The notes: generated by a model from the letters alone, not told the origin. A stretch of DNA of 64,000 nt from Bacillus sp. FJAT-42376 (GCF_003816055.1 NZ_CP033906.1:3968001-4032000), one strand, 5' to 3'. Counted from the first letter of the stretch, positions 26,556 through 35,687 are shown. Numbers and translations are program-made.

Positions 26556-26665
26556 GGCTGTCTGAAAAGTTCTGAAGAGAGAAAATGATTGATACGAAAA
26601 CCCCCTGAGCGCTATGTTTATGAGCATCCAGGGGGTTAGTTTTTAAAACGGAGTTACTGACAGCC
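26556..26665. repeat. Second GGCTGTCTGAAAAGT element with inverted ends
   Basis: Starts GGCTGTCTGAAAAGT, identical over 15 bases to the element at 13041, and ends CTGACAGCC, forming GGCTGTC/GACAGCC terminal inverted repeats. It encloses the bidirectional terminator at 26599-26643. MITE-like; no coding capacity. Confidence 0.55.
26599..26643 (-). terminator. Terminator after the MATE gene
   Basis: AACCCCCTGGATGCTC..GAGCG-CTCAGGGGGTT type long hairpin: ACCCCCTG pairs with CAGGGGGT and inner GATGCT partly pairs with AGCGCT. Followed by TTTTC (minus) and TTAGTTTTT (plus). Confidence 0.75.
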
Positions 26666-26676
26666 CTCTTTGCCTG

Positions 26677-28056
26677 TCAGACTGCATTGGACTGCTTGAC
26701 GAGCGCAAATTTTTCCCATTTCCGGCTCTTCCAGCGGAAAAACATAATGACGGCACGTGTCCACTCATCTGCGGCGATGGCTATCCAGATTCCTGCGAGA
26801 CCCATATCCAGCTGAAATACTAAGAGATAGCCGAGCGGCACACTCATGCCGACCATTGAAATCATCCCCATCCAGACAGGGAATTGTGCATCACCGGCTG
26901 CTCTGAGTGAATTGATTAACACAATGTTCATCGTTCTTCCCGTTTCCAGCAGAATACTTAGCAGCAGCACGTTTGCGCCGAGTTCAATGACTTCCCGGTT
27001 ATCCGTAAACATTTCCATTAGCGGATAACGGAGCAAAATAATGACCCCGACCATAAAAAGAGTGACGGCACTCGCCCATTTTAAACTTCTCCACACCTGA
27101 CTATAAGCGGTTTGCTTATGTCCTCCGCCTACGTAGCGCCCGACCATGATCGCTGTTCCCATTCCGATTGCAATGGCAAAGAGAAAAATAAACATGGATA
27201 AATTGGAAGCATATTGTCTTGCAGCAAGCGAAGCGGAACCGAGGAAGGTTGCATAAAAAAGGAAAACAATCTGGCAGGCCTGATACATCACTTGCTCGAA
27301 AGCAGATGGTATGCCGATTTTTAATATTTTCCCTGCGTACTCCTTCGAAAAATTTAAGTAGTCCCGGAACCTAATCCGTACCTCCATAATCCGATACAGG
27401 AGCCAGAAAAAGACGATTAAGGCAGCGAACCGGCTGACAATCGAGGAAATAGCCGCACCCTGAACGCCAAGCTCAGGAAATCCGAATTTCCCAAAAATCA
27501 GCAGATAGTTTCCTGCAATATGAACAATGTTCATTCCCAGGGATACAAACATCGCCTCTTTCGTAAATCCATGAACGCGAATAATGGCAGCAAGAGAATT
27601 TATAATGGCTTGAAGAAAAATCGCACCGCCCACAATGTTTAGATAACCTTGTGCATTTGACAGAACCTCGCCCTGCAGGTTTAGAGATTGAAGCATCTGG
27701 CTGCTGAAAAGCAAAAAGCTTGCACTGATCACAAGACCGGCAGCCAAGTTCAGTACAACAGCGAGCGCAGATATTCTCGCTGCCTCCTGCAGCCGTTTCG
27801 ATCCGAGATATTGTGCTACAACAATAGAAGCCCCGTTCCCGATTACTTCTAAAACAAGAATCGCTATATGCAGGAACTGATTGGCTGCTCCCACGCCGGA
27901 TACCGCATCATCCGAAATGGCACTCAGCATAAACGTATCGGCAATGCCCATAAGCATAAATAAAAAGACTTCCAGGAAAATCGGCCATGTGAGGAGGAAC
28001 AGACTTAATTCCTTTGCCGGCTTGCTTTCGGCCGTTAATGGTTGTGGCTGAGCCAT
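26677..28056 (-). CDS. MATE family efflux transporter
   Basis: Multidrug/toxin exporter of 459 residues with about twelve spans. Typical features: LTWPIFLEVFLFMLMGIADTFMLS in the first spans, AVSGVGAANQFLH, the second-half match SAFEQVMYQACQIVF and RQYASNLSMFIFLFAIAIGMGTAIMVGRYVG. The C-terminus is positively charged (FFRWKSRKWEKFALVKQ). ATG at 28056. Coupling ion and drug cannot be stated. Confidence 0.9.
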   Translation of the reverse strand: MAQPQPLTAESKPAKELSLFLLTWPIFLEVFLFMLMGIADTFMLSAISDDAVSGVGAANQFLHIAILVLEVIGNGASIVVAQYLGSKRLQEAARISALAVVLNLAAGLVISASFLLFSSQMLQSLNLQGEVLSNAQGYLNIVGGAIFLQAIINSLAAIIRVHGFTKEAMFVSLGMNIVHIAGNYLLIFGKFGFPELGVQGAAISSIVSRFAALIVFFWLLYRIMEVRIRFRDYLNFSKEYAGKILKIGIPSAFEQVMYQACQIVFLFYATFLGSASLAARQYASNLSMFIFLFAIAIGMGTAIMVGRYVGGGHKQTAYSQVWRSLKWASAVTLFMVGVIILLRYPLMEMFTDNREVIELGANVLLLSILLETGRTMNIVLINSLRAAGDAQFPVWMGMISMVGMSVPLGYLLVFQLDMGLAGIWIAIAADEWTRAVIMFFRWKSRKWEKFALVKQSNAV

Positions 28057-28309
28057 GATGCACCTTCTTTCTGTATGGCAAATTTAAACAAAGAGTATCG
28101 TATCACAGTTCCACTTTCACCGGCACTTCTTTTTTACGAATTTACAATTTTGATACAAAAGACCATTTTTCAATTGAACCGTTTGACAAGCATGAGGCCG
28201 AGTGTTAAGTCCGTATGGCGGGAATAAGAAAGAGCCATTTTGAACGAGGTCTCAATGGCAGTTTAAATATATCTGTGATTTTTTTAATCCATACACTCAG
28301 ACAGAACGG
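28057..28309. other. Intergenic region upstream of the MATE gene
   Basis: About 250 bases with the MATE ribosome binding site (AGAAAGG) and AT-rich sequence where its promoter should lie. I see no gene and no convincing RNA structure apart from the terminator at its left side. Confidence 0.4.
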
Positions 28310-28343
28310 AAAAAAGCGGAACCCAACTTCCACGGATTCCGCT
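28310..28343 (-). terminator. Terminator after the choice-of-anchor I gene
   Basis: Minus strand AGCGGAA and TTCCGCT form a perfect seven-base stem around 15 bases, followed by TTTTT. Confidence 0.82.
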
Positions 28344-28351
28344 CCAGCTTC

Positions 28352-30055
28352 TTATCTGAATACATCCTTAATCAGCTTGTCAATTCCAGCAAACACAGAG
28401 GATTCCTTTACACCTGTGCCGCCTTTATGCTTTTTCTTTTCACCATTCAATTGATTCACGGATACCGTTCCGCTCACTTCGTGTCCAGCAAGAACAAGCG
28501 GACGATTCGTCGGGCTTGCTTCGGCAGGTATGAAATCCAATCCTTCCGGTGATACGTCTCCAGCAATATCCTCTTCAAAGCTGCGGGTGTTCAGGTAATT
28601 TGCAAACTTGGCTTTTTTCGGTTTTGAAAGATCATACGTCATGATGCCTCCGATACGCTCAAGTCCAATGAATGCATAAACTTTGCCATCAGTTTTGCCG
28701 ATTTTTACTTCCTCCGGTTCAGGACCTTTCTTTACGCTGCGTTTGTCCAATTCGATGTCATCATTCGATCCGTTAAAGTTTTCAGGGAACCGTTCCGCCG
28801 TTATTTTTTCAAATTCGCTGCCGCTGTCATACACAAGCTCCATTGTGTCAGCATTCCAGATGGAGAATGAACGGCCGCCTAGTGTATAAATCGCATCGTT
28901 CCCTCTGTCTGTCAGCACTTCCAGCTTGTCATATGCAGGATTGTTTTTCATTTCCTCAAGCTTTTCTTTTGCTTCTTTTTTGGACATCCCCTTGAACAGG
29001 CTGCTTTCTAAAGAGATATCGTTCTTCACGTCTTTAAAGTCCTTCACATTTTCGAATTCTTCCCACTCTGTCGCGTCGCCTTCATTTCCCGTGATCAAAT
29101 AGCTTGTCCCGTCAATCGTTACCTGAGATATGGAATCGGGCATATAAGATCCGAGAATCGGGAGGTTTTCCATTTTAATTTTCCCGTCTTTCGCAGCATC
29201 CAGCTCATTTCCTTTTACTGAATGGTCCTTGTACCCAAGGAATTTAACAGAAAGGATCTTCCCTTTCTTTACATCAACCGTTGCGATGGCGTTGTTTTCC
29301 TGAAGCGTTACGTATGCCTTGCTGCCATCATCGGAAAGAGCCATATACTCAGGTTCAAGGTCGGCCGCTGCTCCGCCTTTTTTGTTGCGGATGTGGACGT
29401 CTTGGTCAATGACCTTTTGATCATCGAATTTCACGTGTTTCGTTTTTCCTGTTTTGAAATCCACAACCGTAACCGAGCCTTCCGGATCTGTTCCTTTTTC
29501 AAGACCTGCTCTTGGTTCACCTTCATCCGCAGTCAAAATGGATGAGCCATCCTTGCTCATTTTAATCATGTCAGGCTGTACCCCTGCATCGAACGTTTTT
29601 AAAATTCTGCCGCTGTAATCCATGACAACAATTTTGCCCGCTTTGGCATAGTCCTTTTCCTGTACGGCTGCCACTACAACCTTTTTCTCTGCATTGACGT
29701 CAACACTTGTGATATCTCCGTATGCAAATGAATCCGAGTTCACTGCTTTCCCGACATCAATGGACGCTTCCTTGGAAAGCTCCTGCGCGCCATTCGCTTT
29801 CAGTCCTTTAAGGCTGACAATATCAATTGTTTGGGTTTTTCCGTTTATTAAGTAGAACTTTTGATTATCCGGATTGTATTTGATAATTTCTGCAACTCCG
29901 CCTTCTTCACTCGTTGCTCCTGTGCTGTATCCTGCAATTTTAGAAAGGTCAATTTTCGGGTTCAATTTATGTGAACTTTCTGCCCCTGCCGTAAAAGACG
30001 GAATGAGCAAGGCTCCTGTCATAAAGGCTGCTGTAATTGGTTTGGCAAATTTCAA
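28352..30055 (-). CDS. Secreted choice-of-anchor I family protein (alkaline phosphatase-like beta-propeller)
   Basis: 567-residue extracellular protein. The signal peptide FAKPITAAFMTGALLIPSF-TAGA precedes a beta-propeller-like body with GGVAEIIKYNPDNQKFYLIN, QPDMIKMSKDGSSILTADEGEPR, PEYMALSDDGSKAYVTLQEN, YLITGNEGDATEW and GPEPEEVKIG, all typical of the choice-of-anchor I/alkaline-phosphatase-like family. The TTG at 30055 is chosen since GGGGGAG lies six bases upstream and the signal peptide follows at once. Function unproven; phosphoester hydrolysis is a common annotation. Confidence 0.8.
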   Translation of the reverse strand: MKFAKPITAAFMTGALLIPSFTAGAESSHKLNPKIDLSKIAGYSTGATSEEGGVAEIIKYNPDNQKFYLINGKTQTIDIVSLKGLKANGAQELSKEASIDVGKAVNSDSFAYGDITSVDVNAEKKVVVAAVQEKDYAKAGKIVVMDYSGRILKTFDAGVQPDMIKMSKDGSSILTADEGEPRAGLEKGTDPEGSVTVVDFKTGKTKHVKFDDQKVIDQDVHIRNKKGGAAADLEPEYMALSDDGSKAYVTLQENNAIATVDVKKGKILSVKFLGYKDHSVKGNELDAAKDGKIKMENLPILGSYMPDSISQVTIDGTSYLITGNEGDATEWEEFENVKDFKDVKNDISLESSLFKGMSKKEAKEKLEEMKNNPAYDKLEVLTDRGNDAIYTLGGRSFSIWNADTMELVYDSGSEFEKITAERFPENFNGSNDDIELDKRSVKKGPEPEEVKIGKTDGKVYAFIGLERIGGIMTYDLSKPKKAKFANYLNTRSFEEDIAGDVSPEGLDFIPAEASPTNRPLVLAGHEVSGTVSVNQLNGEKKKHKGGTGVKESSVFAGIDKLIKDVFR

Positions 30056-30165
30056 CTCAAACTCCCCCTTCAGATTCGGTGACTCTATGTAAAATAGTGT
30101 AAGGAAGAAATATGGATGTTCATATACAGACAAGTTAAGGTTATGTAAAGGAAAGATGACATACA

Positions 30166-30193
30166 TAAAAAAGGATGCCGTGGAAAGGCATCC
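30166..30193 (-). terminator. Terminator after ykfC
   Basis: Minus strand GGATGCC-TTTCCAC-GGCATCC followed by TTTTTT. Confidence 0.9.
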
Positions 30194-30279
30194 CAATTCT
30201 TTGATTTACTACTTTATTAAATATGGATGCTGATTGCAGCTGGCAGGAATCAAAAGCTGTAAAAATCAATACTCGCTTT

Positions 30280-31272
30280 TCACAGAGCCTGATTTATATA
30301 TCTTCTGGCACCGGCAAATTCCTCAGCATACCCTTTTGTCGTAACCGGGATGATTTCCACTGTTCTCTCGGAGTTCGGAGAGTGAATCATCATCCCGTTT
30401 CCTGCATACATGGACACATGATGTACTTTACCTTTTCCTTGATCATATGCGTAAAACATTAAATCCCCAGGCTGCAGCTCCTCTGCTTTCACCGGAATTC
30501 CCGACCGTGCCTGAACGGAAGAATCGCGGGGGATGGAAATTCCATGCGCCTGATGCAGAGTAAACGTAAATCCGGAGCAGTCAAATCCAAAACCGCTCAT
30601 GCCAGCCCATAAATAAGGAAGCCCTAAAAACATTTTTCCCGTGTTAACGAGGTCCGCACCCGTTGGCTTGGGCATATCTTTCTCGGAAGAATAGGCGGAC
30701 GCATCGTCCTTGCTGATCCATGCTTTTTTCCCATCAGGAGTCATCACCCTGTAAGCCTTTTTTGTCTCTTTTAAAAAGGGAAGCCGTGTATTATAGCTGA
30801 TTTCAAGCTTTTGCTTTCCTTTTAAATAAGCAGTCGGTTTTGTGACAAGCACGAACGGCTTATCCTCGTGATATGCAAACGCACGGCTGTAAGTCAGCTG
30901 TTTAGCCGGCATCCATCCGGGATAGCCAAGTTCATTTCTTGGTGTAGACTGACCTTTAACAGCCACCTTCACCCAATCTCCTTTTCTCTCTAAAATGGTT
31001 ACTTTATTCCCATACAAGGCTTGAGTTTCAAGCATTCCGTCATCAGAAAGCTGGAGTTTGTCGGCAAGCGTCATGGAACTGGTCCACTTCCTCATATCAA
31101 CAGGATAAAGAGCGGATGGCAGATCCACCTCTCTCAATATGTCCGGCTCCGTCCAAAGGGTAGCAGCCGATACATTGACATACGCCGTTTCCCCCTCCGA
31201 GGCGTTTACAGGAATCTGAAAGAACGAGACTGAGAGAATGACAGTGAAAATCATCAATAAGAGACGTTTCAT
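30280..31272 (-). CDS. ykfC: Gamma-D-glutamyl-L-diamino acid endopeptidase (NlpC/P60)
   Basis: Cysteine peptidase that trims murein peptides between D-Glu and the diamino acid. 330 residues: signal peptide MKRLLLMIFTVILSVSFFQI, two SH3-like domains (around 30-200), then the C40 catalytic domain with Cys in GFGFDCSGFTF, His in KVHHVSMYAGNG and a third polar residue in MIHSPNSERTVEI. It follows the dipeptide epimerase by 20 bases as in B. subtilis ykfBC, so it should feed L-Ala-D-Glu to YkfB. Secretion signal suggests action outside the membrane. Confidence 0.88.
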   Translation of the reverse strand: MKRLLLMIFTVILSVSFFQIPVNASEGETAYVNVSAATLWTEPDILREVDLPSALYPVDMRKWTSSMTLADKLQLSDDGMLETQALYGNKVTILERKGDWVKVAVKGQSTPRNELGYPGWMPAKQLTYSRAFAYHEDKPFVLVTKPTAYLKGKQKLEISYNTRLPFLKETKKAYRVMTPDGKKAWISKDDASAYSSEKDMPKPTGADLVNTGKMFLGLPYLWAGMSGFGFDCSGFTFTLHQAHGISIPRDSSVQARSGIPVKAEELQPGDLMFYAYDQGKGKVHHVSMYAGNGMMIHSPNSERTVEIIPVTTKGYAEEFAGARRYINQAL

Positions 31273-31292
31273 TATTCATATCACTCCTTTTT

Positions 31293-32366
31293 TTATTGTG
31301 AAAGAGAAACCGTCTGTACTCCAAGTCCGGGAGAATCAAACAGCTCTACTTTTCTTCCTTCATACCGGAGCCCTTTCGGCCGCTCGTCCAGCCAGAGCGG
31401 AGCATCCAGGTCAAAGTAGTGCACATTTGGATGAGCAGCCGCAAAATGGGCTGCTGCACTGACAGATAAAGAGGATTCCATCATACTTCCAATCATACAG
31501 GGTATGCCATTCACTTCTGCAAGACTCGCAATCTTCCATGCTTCATTAATTCCGCCGCATTTCATCAGCTTAATATTCAGCATATCTGCATATTTTCCAG
31601 CCGTGAGATGTACGGCATCCCTCGCAGAAAAGAGACTTTCATCCGCCATAATAGGCACCTGGACACGGTCTGTCACAAATTTAAGTCCATCCCAGTCACT
31701 CGCTTTTACCGGCTGCTCGATAAACTCAATGCCCCAATCCATTTCTTCCATTCTTCTGATCAAGGATACGGCCTGTTTTGGATTCCACCCCTGGTTTGCA
31801 TCCAGACGAAGGCGGGTTTCTTTTGGAATGACCGAACGTATTGCTTCTATCCGTTTAAAATCCAGCTCCGGGTCATTTCCAACCTTCACCTTCAGAACTT
31901 CAAACGTTTTATCCGCAGCCTGTTTAGAGTCCAAGGCCATTTTCTCCGGATGATCGACACTGATGGTCATACATGTGTCCATCTGTTTCTTCCCGCCAAG
32001 GAGACCCCAAAGCGGCACGTCCAGCTCCTGGCTATAAGCGTCATACAGAGCAATATCGGCGGCTGCCTTTGCGCTGGAATTTCCGATACAGGCCGCTTGA
32101 ATCCTGCCGAGCGCTTCTTGAAAATTCAGCAGACTGATGCCGATTAATGCATCTTTTATCGGCCCTTTTAACGCAGCTTCTATACTTTCAGCAGACTCCC
32201 CTGTAATCACATACGTTGGTGCTGCGGATCCTCTGCCGGTTACTCCGGTGTCCAGCATAATAACAACGTCCACACTTTCAATTTCCGTTACCGTCCGGAG
32301 TGCCGTTTTAAAGGGAGCGAGGAGCGGTATTCTTCTTTTTGTAACGGTTATGTTCTGAACATACAT
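31293..32366 (-). CDS. ykfB: L-Ala-D/L-Glu epimerase
   Basis: Enolase-superfamily enzyme converting L-Ala-D-Glu from murein to L-Ala-L-Glu; 357 residues. Catalytic Lys pair is in FEVLKVKVGND (KxK), metal ligands in RLRLDANQGW, EFIEQPV and IMADESLFS, and the second base Lys in LNIKLMKCGG. The C-terminal DLDAPLWL is the usual DxD substrate motif. ATG at 32366. Middle gene of DUF819-ykfB-ykfC. Confidence 0.92.
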   Translation of the reverse strand: MYVQNITVTKRRIPLLAPFKTALRTVTEIESVDVVIMLDTGVTGRGSAAPTYVITGESAESIEAALKGPIKDALIGISLLNFQEALGRIQAACIGNSSAKAAADIALYDAYSQELDVPLWGLLGGKKQMDTCMTISVDHPEKMALDSKQAADKTFEVLKVKVGNDPELDFKRIEAIRSVIPKETRLRLDANQGWNPKQAVSLIRRMEEMDWGIEFIEQPVKASDWDGLKFVTDRVQVPIMADESLFSARDAVHLTAGKYADMLNIKLMKCGGINEAWKIASLAEVNGIPCMIGSMMESSLSVSAAAHFAAAHPNVHYFDLDAPLWLDERPKGLRYEGRKVELFDSPGLGVQTVSLSQ

Positions 32367-32384
32367 AGAAACATCCCTTTCTTT

Positions 32385-33551
32385 TTACAATACCGATAAA
32401 ACTTTTGCGATGATCATCCCGAAATAAGTACCTAAAAATGAACCCATCAAGGCCATAATGACACCGACTGGAATAAGCGCACGGCTATAGGCTGCTGCCA
32501 GCATAGGGGCAGATGCCATTCCTCCGATGTTTGCAAGACTTGCGACTCCAAGGGTGAACAGGTCATAGCGAAACAGTTTTCCAAGCAAGATCATAACAGC
32601 GAGATGGACGGCCATAATTGCAAATCCGGATAGGAGATAGATTGGTGCCTGAGCAATATTTGAAAAGTCAGAGTGTGAAGCAATCATAGCGATGATGATG
32701 TAAAGCATGACGTTGGAAAGGTCAAGAGCTCCAGGAATTTTGGATGCAGGGGTTAAGGCAAACAGCAAGCCTGCAACAGAAGCGATCATAATCGTCCAGC
32801 TTGTAGCATTGATGACATCTCCTACCACAGGAAGGTTATTGCCTGCGAAGGTTGATAGCGATGAAACGAGAAGTCCGATTCCCAATAGATAGAGCATGTG
32901 CTCAAACTTAACGGATTTTTCTCCTTCTTCTGAGGCGGCAGCCGTTTCTTCCAGCCCCTTTTGAAGGAAACCGGCATCTGCTTTTGTCCATTTATTGAAT
33001 TTGCCGGCGAAAGGGACAAGCCAGAACATGAGCATGACCCAGACCGCATAGTTGATTGTGTCCATCATTAAGGCGTAGCCGAAAATATTTTCCGGAACTT
33101 CCAAAATCCCCTGAAGGGCCACCATATTGGCAGATCCGCCTGTCCAGCTGCCTGCAAGGGCTCCGAATGCCTTCCAAGTATCTTCAACATAAAATGACTG
33201 CAAAAGAACATATACGAGAACGAAGCCTGCTGCAATACTCAGCACCGCAGCAAAGAATCCTCCCAGCATACGTGGGCCAAGCCGGATGACACTCCGAATA
33301 TCACATTTTAATAACATGAGGAACAGCATAGCGGGCAAGAGTGCACCGCGCAGATGATCATAAGCAGCGCCAGTGGAGTCATTAGCAGCGAACAGACCAA
33401 ATGTCTGCATTAGCGCAGCACCTATATAAATCAAAACAATTCCGGGAATAAACTTAAAAAATTTCAGATGCTTAAATTTCCTTTCAAACCCTACCATAAG
33501 AGCAGCAAAGGCTGTTAATACACTTACATACATAAATCCATCCTGTATCAT
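32385..33551 (-). CDS. DUF819 family membrane protein (YjcL-like), putative murein-peptide transporter
   Basis: 388 residues with about ten to eleven membrane spans. Typical DUF819 sequence: GVLLPAMLFLMLLKCDIRSVIRLGPRML-like central part (LPAMLFLMLLKCDIRSVIRL), GSWTGGSANMVALQ and ASLANIGGMASAPMLAAAYS, where Gly/Ser/Asn-rich stretches break helices as in ion-coupled transporters. No function is established for the family. Being first in an operon with ykfB and ykfC suggests export or import of murein di- or tripeptides. ATG at 33551 follows AAGGAGG. Confidence 0.8.
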   Translation of the reverse strand: MIQDGFMYVSVLTAFAALMVGFERKFKHLKFFKFIPGIVLIYIGAALMQTFGLFAANDSTGAAYDHLRGALLPAMLFLMLLKCDIRSVIRLGPRMLGGFFAAVLSIAAGFVLVYVLLQSFYVEDTWKAFGALAGSWTGGSANMVALQGILEVPENIFGYALMMDTINYAVWVMLMFWLVPFAGKFNKWTKADAGFLQKGLEETAAASEEGEKSVKFEHMLYLLGIGLLVSSLSTFAGNNLPVVGDVINATSWTIMIASVAGLLFALTPASKIPGALDLSNVMLYIIIAMIASHSDFSNIAQAPIYLLSGFAIMAVHLAVMILLGKLFRYDLFTLGVASLANIGGMASAPMLAAAYSRALIPVGVIMALMGSFLGTYFGMIIAKVLSVL

Positions 33552-33692
33552 TAGATCCTCCTTAAATTATGGCTTTGCTAAAGCCTTGTATTTTTTTCAC
33601 ATCGTGCTGATGCGGAAGCGCTGAACGAGTCCCCCGCTTTGCCTGGAAAATGATTCGTCCCCCGTTACGCAATAGATGATGAACAGGAAACC

Positions 33693-33733
33693 AAAAAAAT
33701 CCAGCCTAATGATCGGATCATCAGGCTGGATTT
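33693..33733 (-). terminator. Terminator after the DUF3870 gene
   Basis: Minus strand AAATCCAGCCT and AGGCTGGATTT form an 11-base stem with further GATGATC/GATCAT pairing inside, then TTTT. Confidence 0.9.
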
Positions 33734-33742
33734 CGTCTAGGT

Positions 33743-34075
33743 TTATGTAGACAAAGCAGCATATTGCTGTTTATATTTTCTTTGGGCATCCCGAAACGCA
33801 ACGATGAGTGCTTTTTGAGAAGACCCGAAATATCTTGTCTGGATACTTGCAATTATATCTTCATCTTCAATGACCCGCCCAACCAGTAACGACCGGACAA
33901 ACCTTACCGTTAAATCAATCGTAGCCGAACATTCCGCATCGACAATTCTTCCATTTGATGTATCGACCACTACACCTAGAAAAAACTGGCTGAATTTTTT
34001 AGAAATAGGATTATTTTGAGAGACTTGAGCGTCTCCTATCAAAAAAACCGTCTCTTCATGAAACAACCGGAACAT
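33743..34075 (-). CDS. DUF3870 domain protein
   Basis: Small cytoplasmic protein of unknown function, 110 residues from the ATG at 34075. The whole product matches the family: ETVFLIGDAQVSQNNPISKK, FFLGVVVDTSNGRIVDAECS and RYFGSSQKALIVAFRDAQRK. The reading frame is open to a GTG at 34207, but that extension lacks a good ribosome binding site and contains an extended -10 (TGGTATAAT, minus, 34175-34167). Family length also favours the short form. GGAAGGG lies only two bases before the ATG, so the start is uncertain. Confidence 0.75.
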   Translation of the reverse strand: MFRLFHEETVFLIGDAQVSQNNPISKKFSQFFLGVVVDTSNGRIVDAECSATIDLTVRFVRSLLVGRVIEDEDIIASIQTRYFGSSQKALIVAFRDAQRKYKQQYAALST

Positions 34076-34166
34076 TCCCTTCCAAAAGAAATCTGCATGC
34101 AGGTAAATCAGAGGATCCTTTACATTCAGGAATTCTGACTTATGAATGCGTTTTCTTTCCGTTTTT

Positions 34167-34175
34167 ATTATACCA
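34167..34175 (-). promoter_or_regulatory. Extended -10 promoter for the DUF3870 gene
   Basis: TGGTATAAT on the minus strand fits TG-N-TATAAT. No clear -35 at 17 bases. It would start the message near 34160. Confidence 0.5.
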
Positions 34176-34225
34176 CCTTCCAAATTGTATGAATAGTCAA
34201 AATTCACATTCTGGAAAGAGACCCC

Positions 34226-34774
34226 TTAAATTTGCGATCTGCTTTTTGCCGACTCGTCCCCAAGAGGCATTCCTATTGCTTCAAAGCGCTCGATTGCAGC
34301 CGGAAGATCCTGTTTGGAAATGTAATTCAAGTGGATGTTAAAGGCAGGAAATCCTGTACTTTTACTGATCTTCGCTATTCTTTTTACACGAGGGGATACT
34401 GTTTCAAGCCGCTCATCCTCATTTTTCAGCACGATTCCTATGTAACGTTGGTTTTGGAGAATGTACGGAATTACTCCATCTATTTCCCGGATCAGAATTT
34501 TAACCGGTTCCTGAGGAAAAGGGAAAATGGTGATGAACTCTCTTTCAAAAATCAGATAAGGGGTTTTACTCGTGATTCTTGACAGGCATTTGCTTAGTGC
34601 CCACGCCGTTATTCCTGCAACCGCAATGGAAAGCAGCAGCATAAATAAATCAATTGAGTTTGCATCCAGAAAATACAAAATAATAGGGATGAGAAAAGCC
34701 GCTTCTATGACCGCGAGGAATGTGAATAATAGCCATAGCTTTGTTTTGTTTTCATGAATTTCCAATCTTTCCAT
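34226..34774 (-). CDS. STM3941-like two-span membrane protein
   Basis: 182 residues. Two membrane spans near the N-terminus (LWLLFTFLAVIEAAFLIPIIL and LFMLLLSIAVAGITAWAL) are followed by a soluble PH-like domain (YLIFEREFITIFP, ILIREIDGVIPY, RYIGIVLKNEDE). This layout resembles STM3941 family proteins. Function unknown. ATG at 34774 has AGGAGAGG six bases upstream; in-frame codons further upstream have no such site. Confidence 0.7.
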   Translation of the reverse strand: MERLEIHENKTKLWLLFTFLAVIEAAFLIPIILYFLDANSIDLFMLLLSIAVAGITAWALSKCLSRITSKTPYLIFEREFITIFPFPQEPVKILIREIDGVIPYILQNQRYIGIVLKNEDERLETVSPRVKRIAKISKSTGFPAFNIHLNYISKQDLPAAIERFEAIGMPLGDESAKSRSQI

Positions 34775-34938
34775 ATGAACCTCTCCTATGCTCATCTTTG
34801 TCAAATACTCCACCTGTTCCATTCCCTTTTTTTTCAAATTTCAATCTTTATCGGTGATGATTCCGGCTCTGTATGATTTCTCCATTTGAACACATTACTA
34901 ATACTGTGAAAAATTGCAGGGAATAGGAGCAGGCGCAA

Positions 34939-35646
34939 ATGGACGTTTTCTACAGATCCATCATTATCTTTCTTGCAGGGTACTTCGTATTAAGAGTGAC
35001 CGGAAAAAAAGCTGTAGCGCAGATGCACAGCTTTGATTTGCTTTACATTTTAATTTTAGGAAACATTATCAGCCAGCCATTGCAAAAAGATCACGTATGG
35101 ATGGCTGTCCTTTATACCATTCTTCTTGCAGTCTTTTATAAAATCTTTATGCGGCTCTCCCTTCATAATAAGCTGCGGTGGGTTTTGTATGAAAGCCCGA
35201 CAGTTCTGATCCGCAATGGAGAAATTGACAGAAAGGGTCTGAAGAAGGTGAGAATGCCAATTGACGAATTGCTGGCACAGCTTAGAATAAAGGGCTTTAC
35301 TGAAACGAAAAACATCGCAATCGCTCTCATGGAAGACTCAGGAGAAATCAGCGTCATTCCAAAAGCCGACTATCGCCCAGTCAATCCGAAAGATTTAAAA
35401 TTAACGGTCAGCCGTGAATTCATTCCCATTCCCCTCATTATGGACGGGCAGGTTCTCGATCATAATTTAAAGTACCTCCAGCGGGACCGGGATTGGCTTG
35501 CTAAAAAAATCAGCCATAAGGGAGGCTCGATTGACAACGTACTCTTAGCCACTTACCAAAGTGACGGAAATCTGCATATAGACACGAAGGGCGCCAAAGA
35601 ACATAAGCATGATCCGTTTTATTATCAGCCGGGTGAGGATAATTAA
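34939..35646 (+). CDS. DUF421 family membrane protein (YetF-like)
   Basis: 235 residues: three N-terminal spans (IIIFLAGYFVLRVTGKKAV, FDLLYILILGNIIS, AVLYTILLAVFYKIFMRL) and a cytoplasmic DUF421 domain in which SPTVLIRNGEIDRKGLKKVRM, ELLAQLRIKGF and IAIALMEDSGEISVIPK are family signatures. Paralogues are common in Bacillus and often sporulation linked, without a known activity. ATG at 34939 with AGGAG upstream. Confidence 0.85.
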   Translation: MDVFYRSIIIFLAGYFVLRVTGKKAVAQMHSFDLLYILILGNIISQPLQKDHVWMAVLYTILLAVFYKIFMRLSLHNKLRWVLYESPTVLIRNGEIDRKGLKKVRMPIDELLAQLRIKGFTETKNIAIALMEDSGEISVIPKADYRPVNPKDLKLTVSREFIPIPLIMDGQVLDHNLKYLQRDRDWLAKKISHKGGSIDNVLLATYQSDGNLHIDTKGAKEHKHDPFYYQPGEDN

Positions 35647-35652
35647 CAACAA

Positions 35653-35687
35653 AAGAAAAACCTGCCCGCTAACCGGACAAGTTTTCA
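35653..35687 (-). terminator. Terminator after the collagen-like gene
   Basis: Minus strand AAAACTTGTCCG-GTTAG-CGGGCAGGTTTT (with G-U pairs) followed by TTCTTTT. It faces the DUF421 gene end and may serve both sides. Confidence 0.75.

Noticed and set aside
31608..32147. 179-codon plus-strand frame opposite ykfB
   Set aside because: Shadow frame; the enolase-superfamily motifs on the other strand are decisive.
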